From NCBI GenBank assembly GCA_025351005.1, contig JANXWS010000040.1, positions 1 to 64,000 on the forward strand: a stretch of DNA of 64,000 nucleotides. The letters are read 5' to 3'. Below the pieces are notes generated by a model that saw only the letters and a program-made list of their open reading frames with translations, searched no databases and was not told the origin of the DNA. Source of the stretch: Pseudomonadota bacterium (lineage in GTDB: Bacteria > Pseudomonadota > Gammaproteobacteria > Steroidobacterales > Steroidobacteraceae). Of this stretch, positions 29,437-37,829 are shown piece by piece. Made by a program: the position numbers and the translations under genes. The stretch's first letter is position 1; every line of letters begins with the position of its first letter.

Positions 29437-30579
29437 CTACGGGCTGTCGTTGCCGTCGATCCACGTCCGGCGGACGTGCAGCGTATCGTCGAGCAGAGCG
29501 AAGTTGGCGCGATAGCCCGGGGCGATGCGGCCGAGCTCATGGCCGAGTCCGAGGAACTCGGCCGGGTACTCGCTCGCCATGCGCACCGCCTCGGCGAGCT
29601 CGAGGCCGAGTAGCGCGACCGTATTGCGGACGGCCGTCGCCATGTCGAGCGAGGTGCCCGCGAGCGTGCCGTGCTCGTCGACGCAGACGCCGTCGACCAG
29701 CCTGATCGTGCGACCCTGCAGGACGAACGAGGTCTGCTCGGAGCCGACGGTCGGCATCGCGTCGCTGACCAGCACGAAGCGCTCGTGACGCTTGCAGCGC
29801 AGCGCGAGCCTGAGCGCGACCGGGTCGACGTGGTGGCCGTCGACGATGATCCCGCACCAGGTACTCTCGTCGTAGAGCGCCGCCCCGACGACCCCGGGCT
29901 CGCGCGGCGCGAGCGGAGACATCGCGTTGAACAGGTGCGTAAAGCCCCGCAATCCGTACGCGATCGCCGCCTCTATCTCGGCGAAGGTCGCGTTGCTGTG
30001 GCCGGCCGCGACGATGATGCCGGCATCGACGAGCTGGCCAATCACGGCGGGCGTGGTCATCTCCGGCGCAAGTGTCAACAGCGTGCGGCCGCCGCGCAGC
30101 GAGCACAACAGCGGCACCAGGTGCTCGTCGAGCGCACGCAGGTGCTGCGCGTCGTGGACGCCGCGCCGCGCCCGATTCAGGAACGGACCCTCGATGTGAA
30201 TGCCGAGGACGCCGGGCAGGCCCGCGTCCATGGCGGCCTGGGCCGCATCGATCGCGCGGCCGATCGTCGCCAGGTCATCGCTGATGACCGTCGGCAGAAA
30301 GCCCGTAGTACCGAAGCGGCGGTGTGCCTCGCCGATCGCGCGTATCGACGTCAGGCCGGGATCGTCGTTGAAGAGCACGCCACCGCCGCCGTTGACCTGA
30401 ATGTCGATGAAGCCCGGCACCAGCAGCTGACCACCGAGGTCGTCAACGCGGGCGGCGCGGCAACGGGGGTCGTCCGGCGCGACCAGCGCCTCGATGCGCG
30501 CACCGGCGAGCAGCAGCACCTGGCCGGTCACGACGCCGTTGGGCGTCATGATCCGTCCGTTCGCCAGCGCTCGGTGCAT
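29437..30579 (-). CDS. nagA: N-acetylglucosamine-6-phosphate deacetylase
   Basis: A 380-aa amidohydrolase-fold enzyme that deacetylates GlcNAc-6-phosphate to glucosamine-6-phosphate in the cytoplasm. Motifs are PGFIDIQVNGGGG, GIHIEGPFLN, AAGHSNATFAEIEA, THLFNAMSPL and VSDAMPTVG with the catalytic Asp. These match the NagA family and its length. The start overlaps the stop of the preceding SIS gene by one base (TGATG), so translation is coupled. It is the last gene of the leftward nagR-deaminase-nagA operon. Its C-terminus overlaps a possible PIN-domain remnant on the same strand in another frame. Confidence 0.93.
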   Translation of the reverse strand: MHRALANGRIMTPNGVVTGQVLLLAGARIEALVAPDDPRCRAARVDDLGGQLLVPGFIDIQVNGGGGVLFNDDPGLTSIRAIGEAHRRFGTTGFLPTVISDDLATIGRAIDAAQAAMDAGLPGVLGIHIEGPFLNRARRGVHDAQHLRALDEHLVPLLCSLRGGRTLLTLAPEMTTPAVIGQLVDAGIIVAAGHSNATFAEIEAAIAYGLRGFTHLFNAMSPLAPREPGVVGAALYDESTWCGIIVDGHHVDPVALRLALRCKRHERFVLVSDAMPTVGSEQTSFVLQGRTIRLVDGVCVDEHGTLAGTSLDMATAVRNTVALLGLELAEAVRMASEYPAEFLGLGHELGRIAPGYRANFALLDDTLHVRRTWIDGNDSP

Positions 30580-31646
30580 CAGACTGTCTCCGTGACCTTG
30601 CGCAGATGCGCCGGGCGATCCGGATCGTGGCCACGCTCGACCGCCAGCGTGACGATCAGTCGATAGGCGCTCTGGACGAGCAGGATCGGCGCGAGCGCGG
30701 CAGGGGCGACGATGCTCGGCAGCAGCGTCGCGCCGGGCACCGCCGCGCCTGCGAGCAGCACCGGCACCTTGCGGCTTGCGAGCTCCGCTGCAAGCACCTC
30801 GATGCCCGGCCGCGTCGCGTCGTCCTGGGCCAGCAACAGTGCCGGAAAGCCCGCGTCGAGCAGCGTGAACGGCCCGTGACGCACCTCGGCGCTGCTGAAC
30901 GCTTCGGCGTGCAGGCCGCAGGTTTCCTTGCACTTGAGCGCCGCTTCCTGGGCGGCGGCGAGGCCGAGGCCGCGGCCGACGACGTAGAGATGCCCGGCGT
31001 TGCGCAGGATCCCGACCGCGGCGGACCAGTCGAGCCGCCAGGCATCGTCCATGAGCCCCGGCAGCCGCGCGAGCTCCCGGCCGAGCGGCTCGTCGCGCGT
31101 CCAGGCGGCGACGAAGCGGGCGAGCGCAGCGAGCGTGGCTAGGTAGGACTTCGTCGCGGCGACGCTCTGCTCCGGGCCGGCCCGCAGGTGAATCACATGG
31201 TCGGCGGCGGCCACCAGCGGCGCGTCCTCGCTGTTGCAGAGCGCGAGAACCGTCGCGCCGGAGGCGCGCGCGTGGGCCACCGAGGCCAGCAGGTCGGGAC
31301 TGCGGCCGGACTGCGAGATCGCGATGAACAGACACTGCCTCAGGTCCTGCTCGATGCCGTACACGGAGCTCACCGAAGGTGCGGCCGAAGCCGTCAGCAC
31401 GCGTGCGCGCGTCTCGATCAGGTATTTCGCGTAGGTGGCCGCGTGGTCCGAGCTGCCGCGCGCGCAGGTGATCACCGCGCGCGGCGCAAGGCGGCGGATC
31501 GCAGCACCCAGCGCCTCGATCGCGACCGCGTCCCCGGCGAGCTGCGCACGGACGCCGGCGGAAGCGCTCGCCGCCTCGTGGAACATTCGCGTGCTCGCGA
31601 CGGCTCCGCCCGGTCCCCGGTCGTCGCGACGCTCGCTTCGACTCAC
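30579..31646 (-). CDS. nagB-II: SIS-domain glucosamine-6-phosphate deaminase (NagB-II type)
   Basis: A 355-aa protein with two SIS sugar-isomerase domains: CARGSSDHAATYAKYL and ISQSGRSPDLLASV in the first, VGRGLGLAAAQEAALKCKET and HAEAFSSAEVRHGP in the second. There is no glutaminase domain, so it is not GlmS. In nag loci such proteins replace NagB and convert glucosamine-6-phosphate to fructose-6-phosphate and ammonia. The GTG start at 31646 overlaps the nagR stop in a GTGA, and its stop overlaps the nagA start in TGATG. All three genes are therefore translationally coupled. A later ATG start (residue 21, MFHEAAS) is possible. Confidence 0.9.
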   Translation of the reverse strand: MSRSERRDDRGPGGAVASTRMFHEAASASAGVRAQLAGDAVAIEALGAAIRRLAPRAVITCARGSSDHAATYAKYLIETRARVLTASAAPSVSSVYGIEQDLRQCLFIAISQSGRSPDLLASVAHARASGATVLALCNSEDAPLVAAADHVIHLRAGPEQSVAATKSYLATLAALARFVAAWTRDEPLGRELARLPGLMDDAWRLDWSAAVGILRNAGHLYVVGRGLGLAAAQEAALKCKETCGLHAEAFSSAEVRHGPFTLLDAGFPALLLAQDDATRPGIEVLAAELASRKVPVLLAGAAVPGATLLPSIVAPAALAPILLVQSAYRLIVTLAVERGHDPDRPAHLRKVTETV

Positions 31647-32386
31647 GTCAGCGCGCTCAGCTCGGCGACGAAGTCGTAGGTGTCACCGCGGTAATAGGAT
31701 TGGGAGAACTCTATCGCACGACCATCCGGCAGCGAGCCGAGCCGTTCGACGAGCAGGCCCGCGTCACCCGGCTTGGCCTTCAGCAGTTCCGCCTGGTCGC
31801 CGGTCAGCAGCACGGCGCGCAGCCGCTGCAGCGCCCGCACCGGTCGCTGGCCGGCGCGCTCGAGTGCCTCATAGAGCGAGGTGTCGACGGCCTCGAGCGA
31901 CGGCAGCGCCGAGGCCACGACCGTCGCGAACTCGACCGCCATCGGGGCGTCGTCGGCATAGCGGATGCGGTTGAACCGGTAGACAGGCGTTCCCGGGCTC
32001 AACCGCAGCGTCAGCGACTCCTCCGGCGTGACGGTCCCGGCCGCACGCTTCAGCCAGACACTGCGCGGCGTGCGCCCGCGCGCGCGCATGTCCTCAGAGA
32101 ACGAGGTCAGCATCGCGAAGTTCTTCTCGACGCGTGCCGACACGAAATTGCCGCTGCCCTGGCGCCGCACGAGCAATCCTTCCGTGACGAGCCCGTCGAG
32201 CGCCTTGCGCACGGTGATCCGCGACACTTCAAAATCGGCGGCGAGATCGCGTTCCGCGGGCAGTGCATCGTCGGGCCCGACGATGCGGTTCTCGATCGCC
32301 TTGCGCAGCGCGCGCTGCAACTGCTGATAGAGCGGAAGGTTGCTGCGCTCGTCGAGCGGCCCGACTGCCTTGGCCAATGACGTCAT
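31643..32386 (-). CDS. nagR: GntR/HutC (UTRA) regulator of N-acetylglucosamine genes
   Basis: A 247-aa regulator. It has an N-terminal winged helix (LPLYQQLQRALRKAIENRI; PAERDLAADFEVSRITVRKAL) and a C-terminal UTRA ligand domain (VYRFNRIRYADDAPMAVEF, ending FSQSYYRGDTYDF). Related NagR/NagQ/DasR proteins sense GlcNAc-6-P or GlcN-6-P. It is divergent from the TonB receptor, so the 318-bp region between them should hold its operator(s). Candidates are TGGTCTAG (32410-32417) and two GTACCA repeats. It is the first gene of the leftward operon and probably autoregulated. Confidence 0.9.
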   Translation of the reverse strand: MTSLAKAVGPLDERSNLPLYQQLQRALRKAIENRIVGPDDALPAERDLAADFEVSRITVRKALDGLVTEGLLVRRQGSGNFVSARVEKNFAMLTSFSEDMRARGRTPRSVWLKRAAGTVTPEESLTLRLSPGTPVYRFNRIRYADDAPMAVEFATVVASALPSLEAVDTSLYEALERAGQRPVRALQRLRAVLLTGDQAELLKAKPGDAGLLVERLGSLPDGRAIEFSQSYYRGDTYDFVAELSALT

Positions 32387-32704
32387 GCGTGTATGCCGTT
32401 CGTGAGGTCTGGTCTAGGCAACCGAAGTCGTACCAAAAGAGTACCACTTAAAGAACAACAAATGGAACTGTACAGACGTAACTTCATGTAACTAAAGTCT
32501 TTACAGCATTTATTGATGTCTTTTATACGCCGCGCTGGAATTTCTGTAAGATTGGTATTATATTGGGTCTTAACTGATGCGGACCTGTGGCTTAGCCCGG
32601 ACCGCCAGAGACGAGGCCGGGGACGGGCACGGCCCAGAAGCCGTGCCAGGACGAAGGCCCACGAATTCGCAATCGGATCGGCGACAGTCAAGGGGGACAT
32701 CCAG
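32387..32704. promoter_or_regulatory. Divergent nag control region
   Basis: A region distinctly more AT-rich than its neighbours, about 318 bp. It holds TGGTCTAG (32410-32417), which equals one half of the DasR-type GntR/HutC box, and two direct GTACCA repeats at 32430-32435 and 32441-32446, spaced 11 bp, one helical turn. Further right, TATTAT and TATATT around 32550-32570 may be -10 elements for the TonB receptor. Sites are seen; regulator assignment is inferred. Confidence 0.5.
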
Positions 32705-35443
32705 ATGAATCGGATCACATTCGCGGTCAAATCGGCACTCGGGCTTGCAATGCTCGCGCCGCCTTCGCTCGTGCTCGCGCAGACGACGCCGATATCGACG
32801 CTCGAGGACGTGGTCGTCACCGGCATTCGCCGCTCGCTCGAGCAGTCCATCGAGGCGAAGCGGGCCTCCAGCGACATCGTCGACGTCGTCAGCGCCGAGG
32901 ACATCGGCAAGATGCCGGACAAGAATATCGCCGACTCGTTGCAACGGGTACCGGGCATCACGATCAGCTCGCAGGGCGCGAGCGAAGGCGGCTTCGACGA
33001 GAACGACCGCGTCAGCATGCGTGGCACCAATCCCAGCCTGACGCAGACGCTGATCAACGGCCACAACGTCGCCGCCGGCGACTGGTTCGTCCTGAACCAG
33101 ACCGGCACGGTCGGCCGCAGCGTCAGCTACACGCTGCTGCCGTCCGAGCTCGTGAGCCAGATCGTCGTGCACAAGAGCTCCCAGGCCTCGCTGATCGAAG
33201 GCGGTGTCGCGGGTTCCGTCGACATCATCACCCGCAAGCCGCTCGACTTCGCCAAGCCGTTCACGTTCGAGGCCTCGGCCGGCGCCGTCTACGCCGACCT
33301 GCCATCGAAGTCCGATCCGCAGCTGAGCGGCCTGTTCAACTGGCACAACGACGAGCGCAACTTCGGCATCATGCTGCAGGCGTTCTCCGAGACCCGGCAC
33401 TTGCGTCGCGACGGCGTCGAGCTGCTCGGCTACGACACGATTCTGCCGGGAAGCGCCATTGCGACCGCGCATCCGGATCTCTCCGGGGTCCAGTACCCGA
33501 CCCTGATCGGTGCGGCCCTGTTCGAGCAGAAGCGCGAGCGCACCGGCGGACTGGTCGACGTCCAGTGGAAGCCGAGCGACGAGCTCAATCTCGACCTGTC
33601 GGGCTTCAACTCGAAGATGAACGGCCCGAACTACAATCGCAACTATCTGCTGTGGAACACGCACTACATCAATTCGGGCGCCGGCCAGGCCCCGGACCCC
33701 GGCTACGTGGTCACCAGCAACACGCTGACGAAGGCGAACTTCACGGCCGTGCCGGGCACCTTCTACGGCATCTATGACCAGATCTCGCGGCCGAACGAGA
33801 GCGAGAGCACGTACTTCGTCAATCTCGACGCCACGCTGCATGCGAGTGACCGGCTGACCATCGACGGACAGCTCGGCGTCTCGCAGGGCGACGGCAAGAC
33901 GCCGACGCAGGACGTCTCCGAGACGTTGCCCGGCGCCGGCGCCGGCGCCGGCTGGCAGCTCAACGGCGTCAGCGGCGGTCCGAACTTCAACCTGGGTACC
34001 GCCAACAACACGACGCCCTTCCCCGGCGGCACGGCGGTGGCCTTCGGCTGGATCTTCGGCGCACAGTATGTGGACGTGAAGGACAAGGAAGACTGGATCA
34101 AGCTCGACGCCACCTTCCGGATGGACAGTGGCTCGTGGACGGACCTCAAGTTCGGCGCCCGGCACGAGTCGCACGATCGCAGCTCGCTGGGCGCGATCGC
34201 CCAGGGCCCGACCTTCAGCGGTCCGAACGGCGGCGGCACCAGCACGCTGAACTACCCGACGACCTGGCTGAACTACCCGTCCAACTTCAACAACTTCGGC
34301 GGCTCCATCCCGACCGGCATGTGGTACTGGACGCCGGCGCAGCTTGCGGCCTACAACGGCCCGGGCCTGACGCAGCGCGACCCGATCCTGCGCGCCTACC
34401 CGAACTTCTGGTTCCAGCTGCATGAGAAGACCGATGCTGCATACCTGCAGGCGGACTTCAAGGGCAGCGGCTGGAGCGGCAACGTCGGGCTGCGCCTCGT
34501 GCGGACGCAGGAGGACACGCAGACCTACGAGAACGACAGCCTGGTGACCGCGGCGACGCCCGGGGCCGTGACGACCTCGCTGTTCGGTCCGTACGTCGCC
34601 CGGCCGGTCAGCCACACCTACAACGACGTGCTGCCGAGCGCGAACCTCAAGTTCGATGTCGCTCCGGACGTCGTGGCGCGGTTCGCGGCCTCGGAGACGA
34701 TGACACGGGCCGACTACTCGGCACTCGCGGGCGCCACGGCGCTCGGGGCCCCGCCCGTGGGCGCGACTCCGGGCAACGGCTCGACCGGCAACCCGGACCT
34801 GAAGCCGGTGCGCTCGACCAACCTCGATGCCGGCATCGAGTGGTACTTCGCCAAGCGCTCGCTGCTGTCGGCGACGGCGTTCTACATGGACCTGCGCAAC
34901 TACATCAGCTACGGGACTCTGCCGCTGACGGCGCTGAGCTTCAGCAAGCAGTATCCGACCGGCACGAACCTCAACTACCTGTTGACGGTGCCGATCAACT
35001 CGCAGGGTCGCGTGGAGGGCATCGAGCTCGCGTACCAGCAGGCGCTCGGCGATCACTTCGGTGTCGCCGCGAACTACACCTACGCGGACGGCAAGCAGAC
35101 GTCGAACGTCACGAACGGCGACGACCGCCTGGTCGGCACCTCGAAGAACACCTATAACCTGAGTGGTTACTACGAGGACGCGCACTTCAGCGCGCGGGTC
35201 GCGTACAACTACCGGTCGGCGTTCTTCGCTGGCCTGGATCGCAGCACGGCGTTCTCGCAGGACTCGCTTGCGACGCTGGCGGCCTCGCTCGCGTACATCA
35301 TCAACGAGAACTTCTCGGTGACGCTGGACGGGCAGAACCTGAACAACCCGACGCTCAGGTACTACGCGCTCAATACCGACCAGCCGCGAGCGTTCTACAA
35401 GAATGGCCGGCAGTACTACCTGAACCTGCGCGTCAAGTTCTAG
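32705..35443 (+). CDS. TonB-dependent receptor for chitin oligosaccharides
   Basis: A 912-aa outer-membrane receptor. It has a signal peptide (to AQ, about residue 25), a short N-terminus including EDVVVTGIRRSLEQSIEAKR, the plug domain (EDIGKMPDKNIADSLQRVPGI) and a long 22-strand barrel ending in aromatic Phe (NLRVKF). Receptors of this subgroup, next to nag genes in Xanthomonas and Caulobacter relatives, take up GlcNAc oligomers. No separate N-terminal signalling (STN) domain is present. The ATG at 32705 follows AAGGGGGA. It heads the rightward GlcNAc operon, divergent from nagR. The ligand is inferred from context. Confidence 0.9.
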   Translation: MNRITFAVKSALGLAMLAPPSLVLAQTTPISTLEDVVVTGIRRSLEQSIEAKRASSDIVDVVSAEDIGKMPDKNIADSLQRVPGITISSQGASEGGFDENDRVSMRGTNPSLTQTLINGHNVAAGDWFVLNQTGTVGRSVSYTLLPSELVSQIVVHKSSQASLIEGGVAGSVDIITRKPLDFAKPFTFEASAGAVYADLPSKSDPQLSGLFNWHNDERNFGIMLQAFSETRHLRRDGVELLGYDTILPGSAIATAHPDLSGVQYPTLIGAALFEQKRERTGGLVDVQWKPSDELNLDLSGFNSKMNGPNYNRNYLLWNTHYINSGAGQAPDPGYVVTSNTLTKANFTAVPGTFYGIYDQISRPNESESTYFVNLDATLHASDRLTIDGQLGVSQGDGKTPTQDVSETLPGAGAGAGWQLNGVSGGPNFNLGTANNTTPFPGGTAVAFGWIFGAQYVDVKDKEDWIKLDATFRMDSGSWTDLKFGARHESHDRSSLGAIAQGPTFSGPNGGGTSTLNYPTTWLNYPSNFNNFGGSIPTGMWYWTPAQLAAYNGPGLTQRDPILRAYPNFWFQLHEKTDAAYLQADFKGSGWSGNVGLRLVRTQEDTQTYENDSLVTAATPGAVTTSLFGPYVARPVSHTYNDVLPSANLKFDVAPDVVARFAASETMTRADYSALAGATALGAPPVGATPGNGSTGNPDLKPVRSTNLDAGIEWYFAKRSLLSATAFYMDLRNYISYGTLPLTALSFSKQYPTGTNLNYLLTVPINSQGRVEGIELAYQQALGDHFGVAANYTYADGKQTSNVTNGDDRLVGTSKNTYNLSGYYEDAHFSARVAYNYRSAFFAGLDRSTAFSQDSLATLAASLAYIINENFSVTLDGQNLNNPTLRYYALNTDQPRAFYKNGRQYYLNLRVKF

Positions 35444-35536
35444 CGGCGCGCCGCGCCGACAGGCGTGTCAAGCTTGCCCGGGGACCGGCACAGGGCCGGC
35501 CCCGGGTGCCTGGTTCGATCGGCAAGGGTGCGCGAC

Positions 35537-37822
35537 GTGCGGCGACGGGCAAGCGGGCGGTGGCGGCTCGCGGTGGCGGCTTGGGCGGCCGTCGCGACCG
35601 GACTCGCTGGCCCATGTTCCGCCCTGCCCGCGCCTCCGCCGCCGGCCGCCGTGATCCCGATACCGGCGGAAGCCATTCTGGACGGCGGCTCGTTCCGGAT
35701 GCATCCCGGCCTCCGGCTCCGAGTGGCCGCCGGGGATCCCGACGCGGCTGTGGCAGCGCGATATCTCTCCGGATTGCTGGCGCGCTCCCGCGGCCTGTCG
35801 CTTGCCGTGCAGACCGGCGGGCCGAGCGCGGGCACCATCGCGTTCGAGCGCCGTTCGGGCCTCGGGCCCGAAGCGTACCGGCTTGAGGTCCTGCCACGCG
35901 GCATTACGATCTCGGCCACCGGCTTCGCGGGCCTCTTGTACGGGGCGGTCACGCTGTGGGAACTGCTGCCGCCGGGGCGCGGCGAAGCTTACGTACCGGC
36001 GCAGCGGATCCGCGACCAGCCCGCCTACCCGTGGCGCGGGCTCATGCTCGACTCGGCGCGCCACTTCCAGTCGCCGGCGTTCGTCAAGTCGATGATCGAC
36101 TGGATGGCGTGGCACAAGCTGAACGTCCTCCACTGGCACCTGACCGACGACCAGGGCTGGCGCCTCGAGATCCGCAAGTACCCGCGGCTGACGGCGATCG
36201 GCGCGTGGCGCACCCCGGCGAGCGTGGGCGCACCGTCCGCGACGCGATACGGCGGCTTCTACACGCAGCGCGAGGTTCAGGACATCGTCGCCTTCGCCGC
36301 GACGCGCAACGTCACGATCGTGCCTGAGATCGACATGCCGGGCCACGCCCAGGCCGCGATCGCGGCCTACCCGGCGCTCGGCTCGACGGACGGCGCCGCG
36401 CCGCCGGTGTCCGCCCGGTGGGGCGTGCATACTTACCTCTTCAACCCGGACGAGGCCACGCTCTCGTTCCTCGAGGACGTCCTCGCCGAAGTCGTCGAGC
36501 TATTCCCGGGGCCGTACGTGCACGTCGGCGGCGACGAGGCGGTCAAGGACCAGTGGCGAGCGTCGCCCCGCGTCCTCGCGCGCGCCCGGCAGCTTGGGAT
36601 TGACGACATGGAGGCGCTGCAGGGCTACTTCACCGATCGCATGGGGCGCTTTCTCGCCGCGCGCGGACGCCGGCTGGTCGGCTGGGACGAGATACTGCGC
36701 CCGGACCTGAATAAGAACGCCGTGGTGATGTCGTGGCGGGGCACGAGTGGCGCACGGGCCGCGGCCATCGCCGGCTACGACACCGTGCTGTCGCCGTGGC
36801 CGACGCTCTACTTCGACAACCGGCAGAGCACCCTGCCGTCCGAGCCGCCGGGCCGCACCAGCGTCATCTCGCTCGAGGCCGTCTACCGGTTCGAGATGCG
36901 CGACGCCGCACTCGACGCTGCGCAGCAGCGCCACGTACTGGGCGTCCAGGCCAACGTCTGGACCGAGCACATCCGCACCGAGGAACGAGTGGAGTGGATG
37001 ACGCTTCCGCGCGCCGCCGCGGTCGCCGAGCTCGGCTGGTCGCCGCCGTCCCGCCGCTCGTGGCCGGATTTCCTCGCTCGCCTCGCGGCGTCGCTGCCGC
37101 GATACCACGCCTTCGGCATCCATGTCGCCGACAGCGTGTTCGCCGTCGACGGCCGGCTGAAGGCCACCGCCGCGGGTGCGGAAGTCAGCCTCACGAACCA
37201 GGCGCATGTCGGCGACATCCGCTACACCACCGACGGCCACGAGCCCTCGAACGGCTCCGCGGTCTACTCGGCACCTCTGGCGCTGGCTCCCGGCGGCGAA
37301 GTGCGGGCCGCGACGTTCGTCGGTGGGGCGCAGGTGTCCGCGACGTGGTCGCGCCACATTGACCGGGCGGCCCTGGCGCGGCGCAGCAGCCGCGAGCTCG
37401 ACCTCTGCAGCGATGGGCTCGGGCTGCTGCTCGAGCCGCGTGACGCCGGCGGTGATCCGGCCGGCATCGTCGCCCTCGACATCATGAACCCCTGCTGGAT
37501 CTACCGCGCCGTCGACCTGAGCCACGGCGGACGACTCACCGCCGCGGTGGCTGCCCTGCCCTTCAACTTCGAGATCGGGGCCGACGTGAACAAGATCCGC
37601 GTCGGCGACGCGCGAACGGCGAACGGCGAGCTCGAAGTCCGCCTCGACGCCTGCGACGCGGCACCAGCCGCGACGGTGGCGCTCGGCGCTGCACGCGGGC
37701 CTGCTACGCTCCCGGCGGTGGCGCTGCCGCAGCTCCCGGGGCGGCACGATGTGTGTCTGCGCTTCGCGCGGCCGGCGCTCGAGCCGATGTGGGCGCTCGA
37801 CTGGGTCGAGATCGGGGAGTAA
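35537..37822 (+). CDS. Beta-N-acetylhexosaminidase, GH20
   Basis: A 761-aa secreted or periplasmic enzyme releasing GlcNAc from chitin oligosaccharides. It has a Tat/Sec-like Arg-rich N-terminus and hydrophobic segment, a GH20b domain, then the GH20 catalytic barrel (RGLMLDSARHFQ, KLNVLHWHLTDDQGWR). The catalytic Asp-Glu pair is in VHVGGDEAVKDQW. A C-terminal Fn3/chitobiase-like part follows (DIRYTTDGHEPSNGSAVY). The GTG at 35537 has AAGGG 8 nt upstream; starts at 35465 or 35528 are alternatives. It lies about 90 bp after the receptor and 7 bp before the PTS fusion gene, whose ribosome site overlaps its stop. Confidence 0.9.
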   Translation: MRRRASGRWRLAVAAWAAVATGLAGPCSALPAPPPPAAVIPIPAEAILDGGSFRMHPGLRLRVAAGDPDAAVAARYLSGLLARSRGLSLAVQTGGPSAGTIAFERRSGLGPEAYRLEVLPRGITISATGFAGLLYGAVTLWELLPPGRGEAYVPAQRIRDQPAYPWRGLMLDSARHFQSPAFVKSMIDWMAWHKLNVLHWHLTDDQGWRLEIRKYPRLTAIGAWRTPASVGAPSATRYGGFYTQREVQDIVAFAATRNVTIVPEIDMPGHAQAAIAAYPALGSTDGAAPPVSARWGVHTYLFNPDEATLSFLEDVLAEVVELFPGPYVHVGGDEAVKDQWRASPRVLARARQLGIDDMEALQGYFTDRMGRFLAARGRRLVGWDEILRPDLNKNAVVMSWRGTSGARAAAIAGYDTVLSPWPTLYFDNRQSTLPSEPPGRTSVISLEAVYRFEMRDAALDAAQQRHVLGVQANVWTEHIRTEERVEWMTLPRAAAVAELGWSPPSRRSWPDFLARLAASLPRYHAFGIHVADSVFAVDGRLKATAAGAEVSLTNQAHVGDIRYTTDGHEPSNGSAVYSAPLALAPGGEVRAATFVGGAQVSATWSRHIDRAALARRSSRELDLCSDGLGLLLEPRDAGGDPAGIVALDIMNPCWIYRAVDLSHGGRLTAAVAALPFNFEIGADVNKIRVGDARTANGELEVRLDACDAAPAATVALGAARGPATLPAVALPQLPGRHDVCLRFARPALEPMWALDWVEIGE

Positions 37823-37829
37823 TCGCCGG

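Noticed and set aside
32570-35185. An 871-codon frame opposite the TonB receptor
   Set aside because: Antisense to a well-supported receptor gene; composition is typical of a shadow frame.
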